Assembly (NCBI RefSeq): GCF_008386495.1
Contig: NZ_VTHJ01000002.1
Location: 51,128-115,127, forward strand
Direction: 5' to 3'
Length of the DNA: 64,000 nucleotides
Origin: Streptomyces tailanensis
GTDB lineage: Bacteria; Actinomycetota; Actinomycetes; Streptomycetales; Streptomycetaceae
Both the position numbers and the translations under genes were made by a program. A model generated the notes under the pieces. The model searched no databases, was not told where the DNA came from, and saw nothing but the letters and a program-made list of their open reading frames with translations. Below are positions 31,832 through 40,720 of the stretch, piece by piece (position 1 is the first letter of the stretch; every line of letters starts with the position of its first letter).

Positions 31832-32371
31832 TCAGCGCCGGGTGTGGCGGGGTGTCAGCAGGCCCGCGTCCCGTGCCCCGGCGATCAGCCTGAGCGACTG
31901 GCGGCGGCTGTGCCCGGTCGCGCACATCACCGCGAGCACCGGGTCGTGGCCCGACCGCTGCGCCGCCAGATACTCCTCGGCCACCAGCCGCCGCCCCTCC
32001 ACACCGTGCGGCCACACGGGCCTGGCCCGGCGCGCGGGCCAGGGCCCCGACGGGCGCTCGTACGGCAACGCGCCGACCGGTGGCTCGGGCGCCGCGCCGC
32101 ACGCCTCGAAGAGCGGGCCCTCGATCCAGTCGGCGAGCTCCGCGAGGTCGTCGAGGGACAGCGGCGGCTGGGCCCGTACGTCCTCCAGGGACAGGCGCCC
32201 CTCGGACACCACGGCGAGCATCTCGACCCTGGCCCCGTCCGGGAAACTCAGCCGGGCGGTGAACCAGGCCGTGACACCGCCGGCTTCCTTTACCTCCCAC
32301 GCAGGCCGCACGGACACCGCGCCGTCCTGACAGTGGCGATCAGAAAGATTAAGAAAGAAAGCTTCCATCAC
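31832..32371 (-). CDS. Hypothetical protein (DUF6214-like)
   Basis: This 179-residue protein resembles what I recall as DUF6214, a Streptomyces family of unknown function. It has no signal or membrane segment. AWEVKEAGGVTAWFTARLSFPDGARVEMLAVV forms a beta-rich N-terminal part, and LAELADWIEGPLFEACG and YLAAQRSGHDPVLAVMCATGHSRRQSLRLI are helical; the last looks like a helix-turn-helix-like stretch. The first ten codons use A/T-rich codons rare in the rest of the window. Two ATGs (32371, 32368) can serve as start. It is convergent with the DUF305 gene at 15 bp. Confidence 0.6.
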   Translation of the reverse strand: MMEAFFLNLSDRHCQDGAVSVRPAWEVKEAGGVTAWFTARLSFPDGARVEMLAVVSEGRLSLEDVRAQPPLSLDDLAELADWIEGPLFEACGAAPEPPVGALPYERPSGPWPARRARPVWPHGVEGRRLVAEEYLAAQRSGHDPVLAVMCATGHSRRQSLRLIAGARDAGLLTPRHTRR

Positions 32372-32544
32372 ATACGCAACGTAAGCGAATGATCACATCC
32401 GCTCTGCCCAGCCACGCGCCGGGGGCGCGCCCGGTACCCCGACGGCGCAGCGCCACCCTCCGCGCCTGAAGCTCCCCTCCCCCGGCACGCCTCGCGGTGC
32501 GATCCTTGAGACATCAGCGATCTCCTCGCGTAAGGAGCTCCGCC

Positions 32545-33897
32545 GTGCTGAGTGTCGCCGTCATCGGTTCGGGCCCGAGCGGGTGCTACACCGCCCAGAC
32601 CCTCGTCCAGCAGGATCCCGACGTGCGCATCGACGTTCTGGACCGGTTGCCGTGCCCGTACGGCCTGGTGCGTTACGGCGTGGCGCCGGACCACGAGAAG
32701 ATCAAGTCGCTGCAGAACAATCTGCGCACCGTGCTGGAGCACGAACGCGTCCGCTTCCTCGGCGGCGTCCCGGTAGGCCCCGGGGGCGTGCCGGTGGCCC
32801 GGCTGCGGGAGCTGTACCACGCGGTCGTGTACTGCGTGGGCGCCGCCACCGACCGCCGGCTGGGCATCCCGGGCGAGGAGCTGCGCGGCAGCTGGTCGGC
32901 GACCGAGTTCGTCTCCTGGTACAGCGCGCACCCGGACGCCGTCGGCTGTGCTTTCGACAGGACGGCCCTCAGCGCCCGGTCCGCGGTGGTGATCGGCGTC
33001 GGCAACGTCGCGGTGGACGTGACCCGCATGCTGGCGCGCGGCGCGACCGAGCTGAGCCCCACCGACATGCCCCAGGCCGCCCTCACCTCGCTCGCCGCCA
33101 GCGAGGTCACCCACATCCACATGGTGGGCCGCCGCGGCCCCTCCCAGGCCCGCTTCACCACCAAGGAGCTCCGCGAGCTGAGCACCCTCCCGGACACCCG
33201 GGTCACCGTCAACCCGGCGGAGCTGGAGTTGGACACCGCGTACGTGGATCCCGCCGCGCTCCCCGCCGCACAACGCCGCAACGTGGAGGTCCTGCGCGGC
33301 TGGGCCACCGCCCCACCCGCCGAGGGCCGCCACCGCATCCGCCTGCGCTTCTTCCTCCGCCCCGTCGAACTCCTCGCCGACGGTGACCGCGTCTGCGGAG
33401 TCCGCCTGGAACGCACGGCACCGGACGGCCACGGTGGGGTGACCGGTACCGGCCGGTACGAGGAGATCGAGGCCCAGCTGGTCCTGCGTTCGGTCGGCTA
33501 CCGCGGCGTACCGCTCGAAGGCCTCCCCTTCGACCCCGGCCACGGCACGGTGCCGCACCTCGCCGGGCGAGTACTGCGCGACGGCACGGCAGCACCGGGC
33601 GAGTACGTGGCCGGCTGGATCAAGCGGGGCCCGACAGGTGTCATCGGCACCAACCGCCCGTGCGCGAAGGAAACGGTGACGTCACTGCTGGAGGACGCCT
33701 CCGAGCTCGTACGACGGGAGGTGCCGGACGATCCGCTGGCGGCACTGAGGGCGGAGGGCTGCACACCGGTCGAGTGGTCGGGATGGCAGGCGATCGAGAG
33801 GGCGGAGGCAGCGCTGGGCGCGTCGCTGGGCAGGGGCGTGGTGAAACTCCCGGACTGGGAGTCCCTGATGACCGCCGCGAACGGGAGCGCCCCGTAG
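32545..33897 (+). CDS. FprA-like ferredoxin-NADP+ reductase
   Basis: This 450-residue flavoprotein is of the adrenodoxin-reductase type. VAVIGSGPSGCYTAQTL binds FAD, CPYGLVRYGVAPDHEKIKSL is the family signature, VVIGVGNVAVDVTRMLARG binds NADPH, and GWIKRGPTGVIGTNRPCAKETV is the conserved C-terminal block. It shuttles electrons between NADPH and a ferredoxin, commonly serving cytochromes P450. GTG at 32545 has AAGGAG 7 nt upstream. No ferredoxin or P450 gene is adjacent. A hairpin overlapping the stop codon and part of a common Streptomyces repeat follows. Confidence 0.9.
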   Translation: MLSVAVIGSGPSGCYTAQTLVQQDPDVRIDVLDRLPCPYGLVRYGVAPDHEKIKSLQNNLRTVLEHERVRFLGGVPVGPGGVPVARLRELYHAVVYCVGAATDRRLGIPGEELRGSWSATEFVSWYSAHPDAVGCAFDRTALSARSAVVIGVGNVAVDVTRMLARGATELSPTDMPQAALTSLAASEVTHIHMVGRRGPSQARFTTKELRELSTLPDTRVTVNPAELELDTAYVDPAALPAAQRRNVEVLRGWATAPPAEGRHRIRLRFFLRPVELLADGDRVCGVRLERTAPDGHGGVTGTGRYEEIEAQLVLRSVGYRGVPLEGLPFDPGHGTVPHLAGRVLRDGTAAPGEYVAGWIKRGPTGVIGTNRPCAKETVTSLLEDASELVRREVPDDPLAALRAEGCTPVEWSGWQAIERAEAALGASLGRGVVKLPDWESLMTAANGSAP

Positions 33898-33953
33898 GGG
33901 CGCGGGGCTGTGTCGATATGCGGCTCCGCCGCGCGGGCGCGACCAGCCCCCAC
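33887..33953 (+). repeat. Streptomyces intergenic repeat with terminator hairpin
   Basis: GCGCCCC-GTA-GGGGCGC (33887-33903) forms a hairpin across the stop codon of the reductase gene and is followed by GCGGGGCTGTGTCGATATGC and CGACCAGCCCCCACC. I recognise this as a very common Streptomyces intergenic repeat; a related copy lies near 46600. Confidence 0.6.
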
Positions 33954-34027
33954 CACCCGTACCTGGCACACAAACCGGCAACACCCCAGAAATCAACAAA
34001 CTGTGCAATGCCTCTATGGTCTCGCCC

Positions 34028-35407
34028 ATGGCATCCACCACCCACCCGGTCGACGAAGTACCTCCCCTACGCCAACTAGCCGCTTTCGGCCTCCAACACG
34101 TCCTGGCCATGTACGCCGGCGCGGTCGCCGTCCCCCTGATCGTCGGCGGCGCGATGCGGCTCCCGCCGGAGGACCTCGCTTACCTGATCACCGCCGACCT
34201 CCTGATCTGCGGCATCGCGACCCTCATCCAGTGCGTCGGCGTATGGCGGTTCGGCGTCCGGCTCCCGATCATGCAGGGCTGCACCTTCGCGGCGGTATCC
34301 CCGATGGTGCTGATCGGCACGGAAGGCGGCGGCCTCCCGGCAATCTACGGCTCGGTGATCGTGGCCGGACTGGCGATCATGCTGCTGGCGCCGGTCTTCG
34401 GCCGACTGCTCCGCTTCTTCCCGCCCCTCGTCACCGGCACCGTCATCCTGATCATCGGCCTCTCCCTGCTGCCGGTGGCCGGCAACTGGGCGGCCGGCGG
34501 CGTGGGCGCCAAGGACTTCGGTGCGCCGAAGAACCTGGCACTCGCGGCCTTCGTCCTCCTGGTCGTGCTCGGCGTGCAGCGCTTCGCCCCGGTCTTCCTC
34601 AGCCGTGTCGCGGTGCTGATCGGCATCGTCGTGGGGCTCGCGGTCGCGGTGCCGTTCGGATTCACGGACTTCGGCGGGGTGAAGGAGGCCGACTGGCTGG
34701 GCATCAGCACGCCGTTCCACTTCGGGGCGCCCACGTTCGAGGTCTCGGCGATCGTGTCCATGCTGGTGGTGGCCCTGGTCACCATGACGGAGACGACCGG
34801 TGACCTGATCGCCGTCGGCGAGATGACCGACCGCGAGGTGAAGCCGCGCTCCCTCGCCGACGGACTGCGCGCCGACGGGTTCTCCACGGTCCTGGGCGGT
34901 GTGTTCAACACCTTCCCGTACACGGCGTACGCGCAGAACGTGGGCCTGGTCGGCATGACCCGCGTCCGCAGCCGCTGGGTCGTCGCGGCGGCCGGCGGGA
35001 TCCTCGTCCTGCTCGGGCTGCTGCCCAAGCTGGGCGCGGTGGTCGCGGCGATCCCGGCACCGGTGCTCGGCGGAGCGGGGCTGGTGATGTTCGGTACGGT
35101 CGCCGCGAGCGGACTGCGCACGCTGGCGCGGGTCGACTTCCAGGGCAACGGCAACCTGACGATCGTGGCCGTCTCGGTGGCCGTCGGCATGCTGCCGGTC
35201 GGGGTGCCGACGGCCTACGAGAAGTTCCCGGACTGGTTCCAGACGGTGATGAACAGCGGCATCAGCGCGGGCTGTCTGACGGCGATCGTGCTGAACCTGC
35301 TCTTCAACCACCTTCCGGCGAAGGCCGGTTCGCTTCCGTCGCTCACTTCCGCCCGAGCAGGCGCAGGGGAACCGACTGGGCCAGCACCCGGTAGCCCTCG
35401 GGGTTGA
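34028..35407 (+). CDS. NCS2 family purine/uracil permease
   Basis: This 459-residue protein with about 12-14 transmembrane helices belongs to the NCS2 (nucleobase:cation symporter) family. GLQHVLAMYAGAVAVPLIVGGA is the family N-terminal signature, ETTGDLIAVGEM holds the substrate-binding Glu, and VFNTFPYTAYAQNVGLVGMT is the second conserved block (NxGxxxxT). Uracil, uric acid or xanthine uptake is likely. TATGGT lies 7 nt before ATG 34028 with no ribosome site, so it is probably leaderless. Its last 65 bp overlap, on the other strand, the end of the SGNH hydrolase gene. Confidence 0.9.
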   Translation: MASTTHPVDEVPPLRQLAAFGLQHVLAMYAGAVAVPLIVGGAMRLPPEDLAYLITADLLICGIATLIQCVGVWRFGVRLPIMQGCTFAAVSPMVLIGTEGGGLPAIYGSVIVAGLAIMLLAPVFGRLLRFFPPLVTGTVILIIGLSLLPVAGNWAAGGVGAKDFGAPKNLALAAFVLLVVLGVQRFAPVFLSRVAVLIGIVVGLAVAVPFGFTDFGGVKEADWLGISTPFHFGAPTFEVSAIVSMLVVALVTMTETTGDLIAVGEMTDREVKPRSLADGLRADGFSTVLGGVFNTFPYTAYAQNVGLVGMTRVRSRWVVAAAGGILVLLGLLPKLGAVVAAIPAPVLGGAGLVMFGTVAASGLRTLARVDFQGNGNLTIVAVSVAVGMLPVGVPTAYEKFPDWFQTVMNSGISAGCLTAIVLNLLFNHLPAKAGSLPSLTSARAGAGEPTGPAPGSPRG

Positions 35408-36701
35408 GGTGCAGCCAGTCGCCGTCGTGGAGGGTCGGGAGGAGGCGGCTCGGGTGGTCGGGGTCGCGGACCGCGCGGTCGAAGTCGATGACGGCGTCGA
35501 AGCGGCCGCTGGTGCGGATCCAGGTATTGACCGCCTGCCGTGCCGCCTCGCGGTGCCCGGCCGCGTCGTCGTAAGGGGTGTTGCCGTCGAATGGCAGCAG
35601 GGTCGCTCCGTAGACGTCGATGCCCTGGGCGTGCGCGCGGACGACGATCTGCTCGTAGGCGGCGATGAGGTCGGCGGTGACGCGCTGTTGCGCGGCAGGG
35701 GTGGCCTCGGCCGTGCCGATGTCGTTGATGCCCTCGAAGACGATCAGCTGTTCCACAGCACTGTGGGCGAGGATGTCGCGGTCCAGTCGGGCGAGGGCGC
35801 CCGGGCCCAGGCCGTCATTGAGGACGCGGTTGCCTCCGGCCGCCTGGTTCACCACCGCGATGTTCCTGGTGCCGGGTTTCTGCTGGAGGCGGTCGAAGAG
35901 CTGGTCGGGCCAGCGGTTGTTGCCGTTGGTGGTGGAGCCCCGACCATCGGTGAGCGAGTCACCGAGGACGGCGACCGCGGTCGTGGCGGGCCGGGAGAGC
36001 ACCTCGACATCGCTGAGCAGATACCAGTGGTTGGTGGAGGTCGCGCCGGGAAGGTCCTCGGCCCGGGTGTGGTCGCCGTGCCGGAGGTAGGAGGTGGTGC
36101 GGGAGCCCGGGTGCGAGGTGAGGGCGAGGGAGGCCTGGCCCTCGGCGAGATACGCCGTCACGGTCAGGTTGGAGCCCGGTGCCAGGGTGAAGTCCAGGGG
36201 GTCCGAGACCACTTGGGCGCCGACGGGCACGCTCGTGGACTCCCGCCCGCTGAACGTCACCGTCCGGGTGGTGCCCGGCTCTATCGCCCCGACCCCGGCC
36301 TGCCCGCCCAGCGGGAGCGCCACGGTCACCGCGGTCAGCGGCAGCGCGGTGCCGCCGAAGGCATTGGAGAAGCGCAGCCGGACGCGGTCGCCGCCGGTGG
36401 TCACGCGCACGGTCTGCCGCAGGGTGGTGTCGACGAGTACGGCCCGGTCACCGGTGAACGGCGCGGGCGGCATGTTCCCGGACTCGGTGAGCTGGGGCAT
36501 CGCGGACCAGGTGTTCACCCAGTGCCGGGCGGACGCCGCCGCGTCGCCGGCCCCGGCGTCGCGCTGCGGGCTCCCCACGAGGGCCACCACGGCGGACGAG
36601 GTCACCACGAGGGCCAGAGCGAGGACACAGACGGCGATCAGGTGGGCGAGGGACCCCCTTCTCGACGCCTCGGACGGCTGCGGGCTGCTGGACAACTCCA
36701 C
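35343..36701 (-). CDS. Secreted SGNH/GDSL hydrolase
   Basis: This 452-residue exported esterase has a membrane-spanning or signal segment (LIAVCVLALALVVTSSAVVALVG), a beta-rich N-terminal domain (about 60-220) and a C-terminal SGNH domain. Catalytic blocks are AVLGDSLTDGRG (Ser), NQAAGGNRV (Gly), VFEGINDIG (Asn) and GDWLHLNPEGY (Asp and His). It removes acyl or acetyl groups, possibly from plant polysaccharide, given the esterase, GH62 and pectate lyase genes nearby. GTG at 36701 is the start; AAAGG lies upstream. Its 3' end overlaps the permease gene by 65 bp. Confidence 0.85.
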   Translation of the reverse strand: MELSSSPQPSEASRRGSLAHLIAVCVLALALVVTSSAVVALVGSPQRDAGAGDAAASARHWVNTWSAMPQLTESGNMPPAPFTGDRAVLVDTTLRQTVRVTTGGDRVRLRFSNAFGGTALPLTAVTVALPLGGQAGVGAIEPGTTRTVTFSGRESTSVPVGAQVVSDPLDFTLAPGSNLTVTAYLAEGQASLALTSHPGSRTTSYLRHGDHTRAEDLPGATSTNHWYLLSDVEVLSRPATTAVAVLGDSLTDGRGSTTNGNNRWPDQLFDRLQQKPGTRNIAVVNQAAGGNRVLNDGLGPGALARLDRDILAHSAVEQLIVFEGINDIGTAEATPAAQQRVTADLIAAYEQIVVRAHAQGIDVYGATLLPFDGNTPYDDAAGHREAARQAVNTWIRTSGRFDAVIDFDRAVRDPDHPSRLLPTLHDGDWLHLNPEGYRVLAQSVPLRLLGRK

Positions 36702-36825
36702 GAGCGGGGACCTTTCTCGGGCATGCGGAACATGAACGGGAGCCGGAGGCGCGGAACATGAACGGAGCCGGGCGCACGCCGGGTGGCGCGCGCCCGGAGG
36801 GGCGGTCAGGACGTGGCAGGACGCG

Positions 36826-38163
36826 TCAAGCGGTCGTACACGCGGTCCCGTTGAGGGCGTACGCCGTCGGTACCGCGCTGTTGCCGGTGTGGCTCGCCTG
36901 GTAGCCGACGCTGACGCTCGCGCCAGGCGCGATGGCGGCGTTGTACGAGACGTTGGTCGCGGTCACAGCGCCGCTGGTCGGGCTGTACGTGGCGCCCCAG
37001 CCGTTGGTGATGGTCTGTCCGGCGGGCAGGGTGAACGCCAGCCGCCAGCCGTTGATCGCCGTCGTACTGGTGTTGGTGATGGTCACCGAGGCGGTGAGGC
37101 CGGTGTTCCAGGTGTTGGGGGTGACGGTCACCTTGCAGGGGCCCGCCGGGGGTTGCGGCGCGGGACCGGACGAGTTGTTGAGGCCGAAGAAGGTGAGGAC
37201 GCGCTCGCCCATGCCCCAGGCGTACAGGTTGTGGCCGGTGCCCTGGAGACTGACGGCCTCGACCAGGGCGCGGTCACCGGTGCCGCCGTAGCGGGTGCGG
37301 GTCCAGTTGGACTGGGGCGAGTCGGTGGTGGTCGGCGTCTGGCTGACACCGTGGACGTTGGTCCACTGCTTGATCTCCTCGCCGAAGTTCGGGTAGCGCA
37401 GGACGTCGTCCTCGGTGCCGTGCCACAGCTGCATGCGCGGCCGGGCTCCGGTGTAGCCGGGGTAGGCGCCCCGGACGAGGTCGCCCCAGGCCTGCGGGGT
37501 GCGGATGATGATGCCGCCCGCGCAGTCGCTGTTCCACTCGGAGCCGTTGGTGGTGGCGAAGCAGGCGAAGGGCACGCCCGCGAACGCGGCGCCGGCGGCG
37601 AACACGTCGGGGTAGTCGCCGAGCAGGACGTTGGTCATCATCGCGCCGGAGGAGATGCCGGTGACGAAGATCCGGTCGGTGTCGGCGTCGTAGGTACGGA
37701 CGGTCCAGTCGACCATGGACTTGATGCCCACCGGGTCGCTGCCGCCGCCGCGGCGCAGCGCCTGCGGGGAGGCGACATCGAAGCACTTGCTGCTGCGGGT
37801 GACGGACGGGTACACGACGATGTAGCCGTATTTGTCGGCGAGTTGGGCGTACTCGGTGCCGTTGTACATGGCGGGCCCGGAGCCGGTGCAGTAGTGCACG
37901 GCCACGAGGATCGCCGGGTTGGCGGTGACGCTCTCCGGTACGTACAGGTACATCTGCAGGTTGCTGGGGTTCTCGCCGAAGCCGGTGATCTCGGTGAGCG
38001 CCGCCCGGGGTGCGGCCTCGGCCCTCGCGTCCGGAGCTGCCGCGGCCGCGGCCGTGGGCGCGGTGAGGAGCGTGGCGGCGAGCAGCGGCACCAGTGCTCC
38101 GAGGAGCGCGACGAGTAACGCACGCAGCGGTCTCCGCGCGGTGGTGTGGGGGGTGACGGACAC
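36826..38163 (-). CDS. Secreted CE1/PHB-depolymerase-type esterase with CBM2, TTA codon in signal
   Basis: This 445-residue secreted enzyme has a signal peptide, an alpha/beta-hydrolase esterase domain (about 55-325) and a C-terminal CBM2 cellulose/xylan-binding module (about 340-445, with a Cys pair CKVTVTPN and NGTACTTA). TGISSGAMMT carries the Ser nucleophile, and GHNLYAWG the His. LYVPESVTANPAILVAVHYC is typical of acetylxylan or feruloyl esterases. It likely deacylates xylan. Codon 16 is TTA (38116-38118), so bldA may gate it. GTG at 38163 has GGAAGG 9 nt upstream. It follows the GH62 gene by 25 bp and is probably co-transcribed. Confidence 0.9.
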   Translation of the reverse strand: MSVTPHTTARRPLRALLVALLGALVPLLAATLLTAPTAAAAAAPDARAEAAPRAALTEITGFGENPSNLQMYLYVPESVTANPAILVAVHYCTGSGPAMYNGTEYAQLADKYGYIVVYPSVTRSSKCFDVASPQALRRGGGSDPVGIKSMVDWTVRTYDADTDRIFVTGISSGAMMTNVLLGDYPDVFAAGAAFAGVPFACFATTNGSEWNSDCAGGIIIRTPQAWGDLVRGAYPGYTGARPRMQLWHGTEDDVLRYPNFGEEIKQWTNVHGVSQTPTTTDSPQSNWTRTRYGGTGDRALVEAVSLQGTGHNLYAWGMGERVLTFFGLNNSSGPAPQPPAGPCKVTVTPNTWNTGLTASVTITNTSTTAINGWRLAFTLPAGQTITNGWGATYSPTSGAVTATNVSYNAAIAPGASVSVGYQASHTGNSAVPTAYALNGTACTTA

Positions 38164-38188
38164 GTCGTCGTACCTTCCTGTGACGGGT

Positions 38189-39286
38189 TCAGCAGGAGGA
38201 GTTGGTCTGGGTGAGCAGGCCCAGCCGCCAGGGGAGTTGGGAGTAGTCGCCGCTCGACGCGGGGTCCATGCCCTGGTACAGGTAGCGCAGCCGGCACGGG
38301 TTGATCTTCTGGGTCTGGTCGACGCCGTCGCGGATCAGGTCGCCGTGGCTGAAGTCCACGGTCCAGGCGGGTTGTCCGGCCTCGAAGGTCACGTTGGTGG
38401 AACGGATGAAGGGATCGGCCTCGGTCTCCGCGAGAGGCGTCCACGTACCGCCCAGGCTGTCGGCGGTCCAGGCGCGGAAATAGCGCCGCCAGTCGGACTT
38501 CGTGGCGAGCGCCTCGACGAGCATCAGGTACGTGCCGCTGTCGCCGATCCGGTAGACGTTGCTCGCCTCGAACAGGTCGAAGCGGTTGGGCTCGGAGAGC
38601 ACGATCGCGGTGTCCCGGAAGCCGTTCGGGAACTCGCCGAGGGTGGTGCGGGAGCGGTACTGGTGACCGTTGCCGTCGGAGAAGAACAGATAGCAGTCGG
38701 TCGTGTCGCGGATCGTCCAGAAGTCCAACCAGGCGCCGTTGCCCTTGTTCTCGGTGACGATGGGCGGCTCGCTGTCGAAGAAGTACCTCGGCGCGCTCCA
38801 ACTGCCCGGATCGGCGGGGTTGTTCGAGGTGGAGTACGACGGCGGACCGGTCTGGTAGACCATGTACCAGAGCTTCTGGGGCGCGAAGTAGAACACCTGG
38901 GGCGCGGCGGCGTACCGGTTGCCGATGTTCGGGTTGGTGCCGAGGAACGTCTGGGGTGCGGCCGCCGCGTCGGACCAGTCGGCGAAGCTGGTGTGCGCCA
39001 GGCTCCACGCGCCCGCCGTGTCGGCGGTGGTCGCGTAGACGTGCCACCGGTCGCCGTATCGGAAGACCGTGGGGTCCTTGATCGAGACGATCGGGTGCGT
39101 GGCGTCCGGCTTGGGGGAGATCAGCGGGCCGGTCGAGGACCAGCTGAACGAGCCGGGCAGTGGGCCCGCGCCGCCGGTACGGGAGGCGTCGGCGGCCGCC
39201 GGGCCGGGGGCCAGCGAGGTCAGGCCGACGGCCAGTAACGCCAGGACCAGTCCGCTGATGAACGTACGCATGCGTGGAGTCGCCAT
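38189..39286 (-). CDS. Secreted GH62 alpha-L-arabinofuranosidase, TTA codon in signal
   Basis: This 365-residue exported enzyme removes arabinose side chains from arabinoxylan. After the signal (MRTFISGLVLALLAVGLTSLA) comes a single five-bladed propeller GH62 domain: SIKDPTVFRYGDRWHVYAT contains the catalytic base Asp, DCYLFFSDGNGHQYR the middle Asp and DLFEASNVYRIG the acid Glu. No carbohydrate-binding module is present. Codon 17 is TTA (39236-39238), within the signal peptide. ATG at 39286 has GAGGGG upstream; an internal ATG five codons later is possible. A CebR-like TGGAAGCGCTCCCA box lies about 60 bp upstream, so cello-oligosaccharide-type induction is plausible. Confidence 0.92.
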   Translation of the reverse strand: MATPRMRTFISGLVLALLAVGLTSLAPGPAAADASRTGGAGPLPGSFSWSSTGPLISPKPDATHPIVSIKDPTVFRYGDRWHVYATTADTAGAWSLAHTSFADWSDAAAAPQTFLGTNPNIGNRYAAAPQVFYFAPQKLWYMVYQTGPPSYSTSNNPADPGSWSAPRYFFDSEPPIVTENKGNGAWLDFWTIRDTTDCYLFFSDGNGHQYRSRTTLGEFPNGFRDTAIVLSEPNRFDLFEASNVYRIGDSGTYLMLVEALATKSDWRRYFRAWTADSLGGTWTPLAETEADPFIRSTNVTFEAGQPAWTVDFSHGDLIRDGVDQTQKINPCRLRYLYQGMDPASSGDYSQLPWRLGLLTQTNSSC

Positions 39287-39347
39287 CGACTCACCCCTCT
39301 CGGAAGGGAAGCGCTCGGCGAGCATCGTGGCATGCACATGGCCGCCC

Positions 39348-39361
39348 TGGAAGCGCTCCCA
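39348..39361. promoter_or_regulatory. CebR-like operator upstream of GH62
   Basis: TGGAAGCGCTCCCA differs at one base from the CebR consensus TGGGAGCGCTCCCA that represses cellulolytic genes in Streptomyces. A weaker GGAAGCGCTCGG lies at about 39306-39317. The 409-bp gap between GH62 and the pectate lyase gene holds this and the promoter at 39456-39497; nothing else was recognised. Confidence 0.65.
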
Positions 39362-39455
39362 CGCGTCGAAAGAATTCGCTCGCGCCGACCGCCAGGGGTG
39401 CCTGTCCCGACCCGCGAAGGGTGGCCGCTCCCCCACCAGGGGTGACGGAATGCGT

Positions 39456-39497
39456 TTTGCGCAAAGCGTTGACTAGAAAGCGCTTGCCCTCTACGTT
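39456..39497 (+). promoter_or_regulatory. Pectate lyase promoter with palindromic operators
   Basis: TTGACT (39469-39474) and TACGTT (39492-39497) are spaced by 17 bp. The spacer contains GAAAGCGCTTGC with the perfect core AAGCGCTT (39478-39485), and TTTGCGCAAA (39456-39465) is a perfect palindrome just upstream of -35. LacI-family repression by a sugar signal is the likely logic; the long leader to 39696 is about 190 nt. Confidence 0.65.
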
Positions 39498-39695
39498 CCG
39501 TTCAGCAGTGTGAACCAGCTGCGCACTACTCCGCGTGTGGGCCGACACGCGCCAGAACCCAATCAGCCTGGGGTTGCACACCTTCCGGGACACCGAGGGC
39601 TCCACTTCCTCGAGCCCCGCCGCTCACACAAATCAATATGGCGAACGCTGTTCATGTACATGACCCATAAGCTCTTCCTGAAGGGACGCACCCGC

Positions 39696-40673
39696 ATGCG
39701 TACCGTCCCCCCACGTACACAGGCGCAAAGATCAGTCAGGGTGGCCGCCGCGGCCGCCCTGGCGGCGGCCGCCGTCCTCGCCCTGCCGCAGTCCGCGGGA
39801 GCCGCGGAGACCGCGCCGATCGGCTACGGCGCCGGGACAACCGGTGGCGGCAGCGCCACCCCGGTCACGGTCTCGACACTCGCCGCCTTCAAGACCGCCG
39901 TCACGGGTGACACGGCCAAGGTCGTCCGCGTCAGCGGACTGATCTCGCTGAGCGGTCAGGTCGACATCGGCTCCAACACCACGGTGCTGGGCGTGGGTTC
40001 GTCGTCCGGGTTCACCGGTGGCGGCCTGCGGATCAAGGAGGCGACCAACGTCGTCGTCCGCAACCTGAACATCAGCAAGCCGGTCGCACCCGCCGACGGC
40101 GTCACCGTCCAGGAGTCCACGAAGGTCTGGATCGACCACAACTCCTTCTCGGCGGACCGTGATCACGACAAGGACTACTACGACGGGCTGCTGGACATCA
40201 ACCACGGCTCGGACTACGTGACGGTGTCCTGGAACACCTTCAAGGACCACTTCAAGGGATCGCTCGTCGGCCACAGCGACAACAACGCCTCCGAGGACAC
40301 CGGTCACCTGAAGGTGACGTACCACCACAACCACTTCGGCAACGTGTACTCGCGCATCCCCAGTCTGCGCTTCGGCACCGGGCACTTTTACAACAACTAC
40401 GTGGACGGCGCCGACACCGCCTGCCACTCGCGCATGGGCGCTCAGATGCTCGTGGAGAACAACGTCTTCCGCAACACGAAGATCGCGGTCACCACGAACC
40501 GCAGCAGTGACGTGGACGGCTACGCGAATCTGCGCGGCAACGACCTCGGCGGAGCCGCCACCGAGGTCTCCCAGGTGGGGTCGTTCACCACCCCGCCGTA
40601 CGGCTACACCGCGGAGTCCGCCTCGTCCGTCGTCGCCTCGGTGACGTCGGGTGCGGGCGCCGGGAAACTCTGA
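39696..40673 (+). CDS. Secreted pectate lyase, PL1 family
   Basis: This 325-residue exported enzyme cleaves polygalacturonate by beta-elimination. It has a signal peptide ending AGA-AE and a right-handed parallel beta-helix. PL1 features are VWIDHNSFSADRDHDKDYYDGLLDI (calcium-binding acids), TVSWNTFKDHFKGSLVGHSD, and YSRIPSLRFGTGHFYNNY, which contains the catalytic Arg. ATG at 39696 has AAGGGA 9 nt upstream; the frame is open to 39510 but that part has no signal-peptide features and overlaps the promoter leader. It is followed 47 bp later by a PL3 lyase. Confidence 0.92.
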   Translation: MRTVPPRTQAQRSVRVAAAAALAAAAVLALPQSAGAAETAPIGYGAGTTGGGSATPVTVSTLAAFKTAVTGDTAKVVRVSGLISLSGQVDIGSNTTVLGVGSSSGFTGGGLRIKEATNVVVRNLNISKPVAPADGVTVQESTKVWIDHNSFSADRDHDKDYYDGLLDINHGSDYVTVSWNTFKDHFKGSLVGHSDNNASEDTGHLKVTYHHNHFGNVYSRIPSLRFGTGHFYNNYVDGADTACHSRMGAQMLVENNVFRNTKIAVTTNRSSDVDGYANLRGNDLGGAATEVSQVGSFTTPPYGYTAESASSVVASVTSGAGAGKL

Positions 40674-40720
40674 GAACCCTCCAACCCCCCATCCGCTCGG
40701 ACAACAGAAGGAATCGGGAC

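Noticed and set aside
33910..34803. 297-codon forward frame overlapping the NCS2 permease
   Set aside because: It is a +1 shadow of the permease with Arg/Pro-rich sequence.
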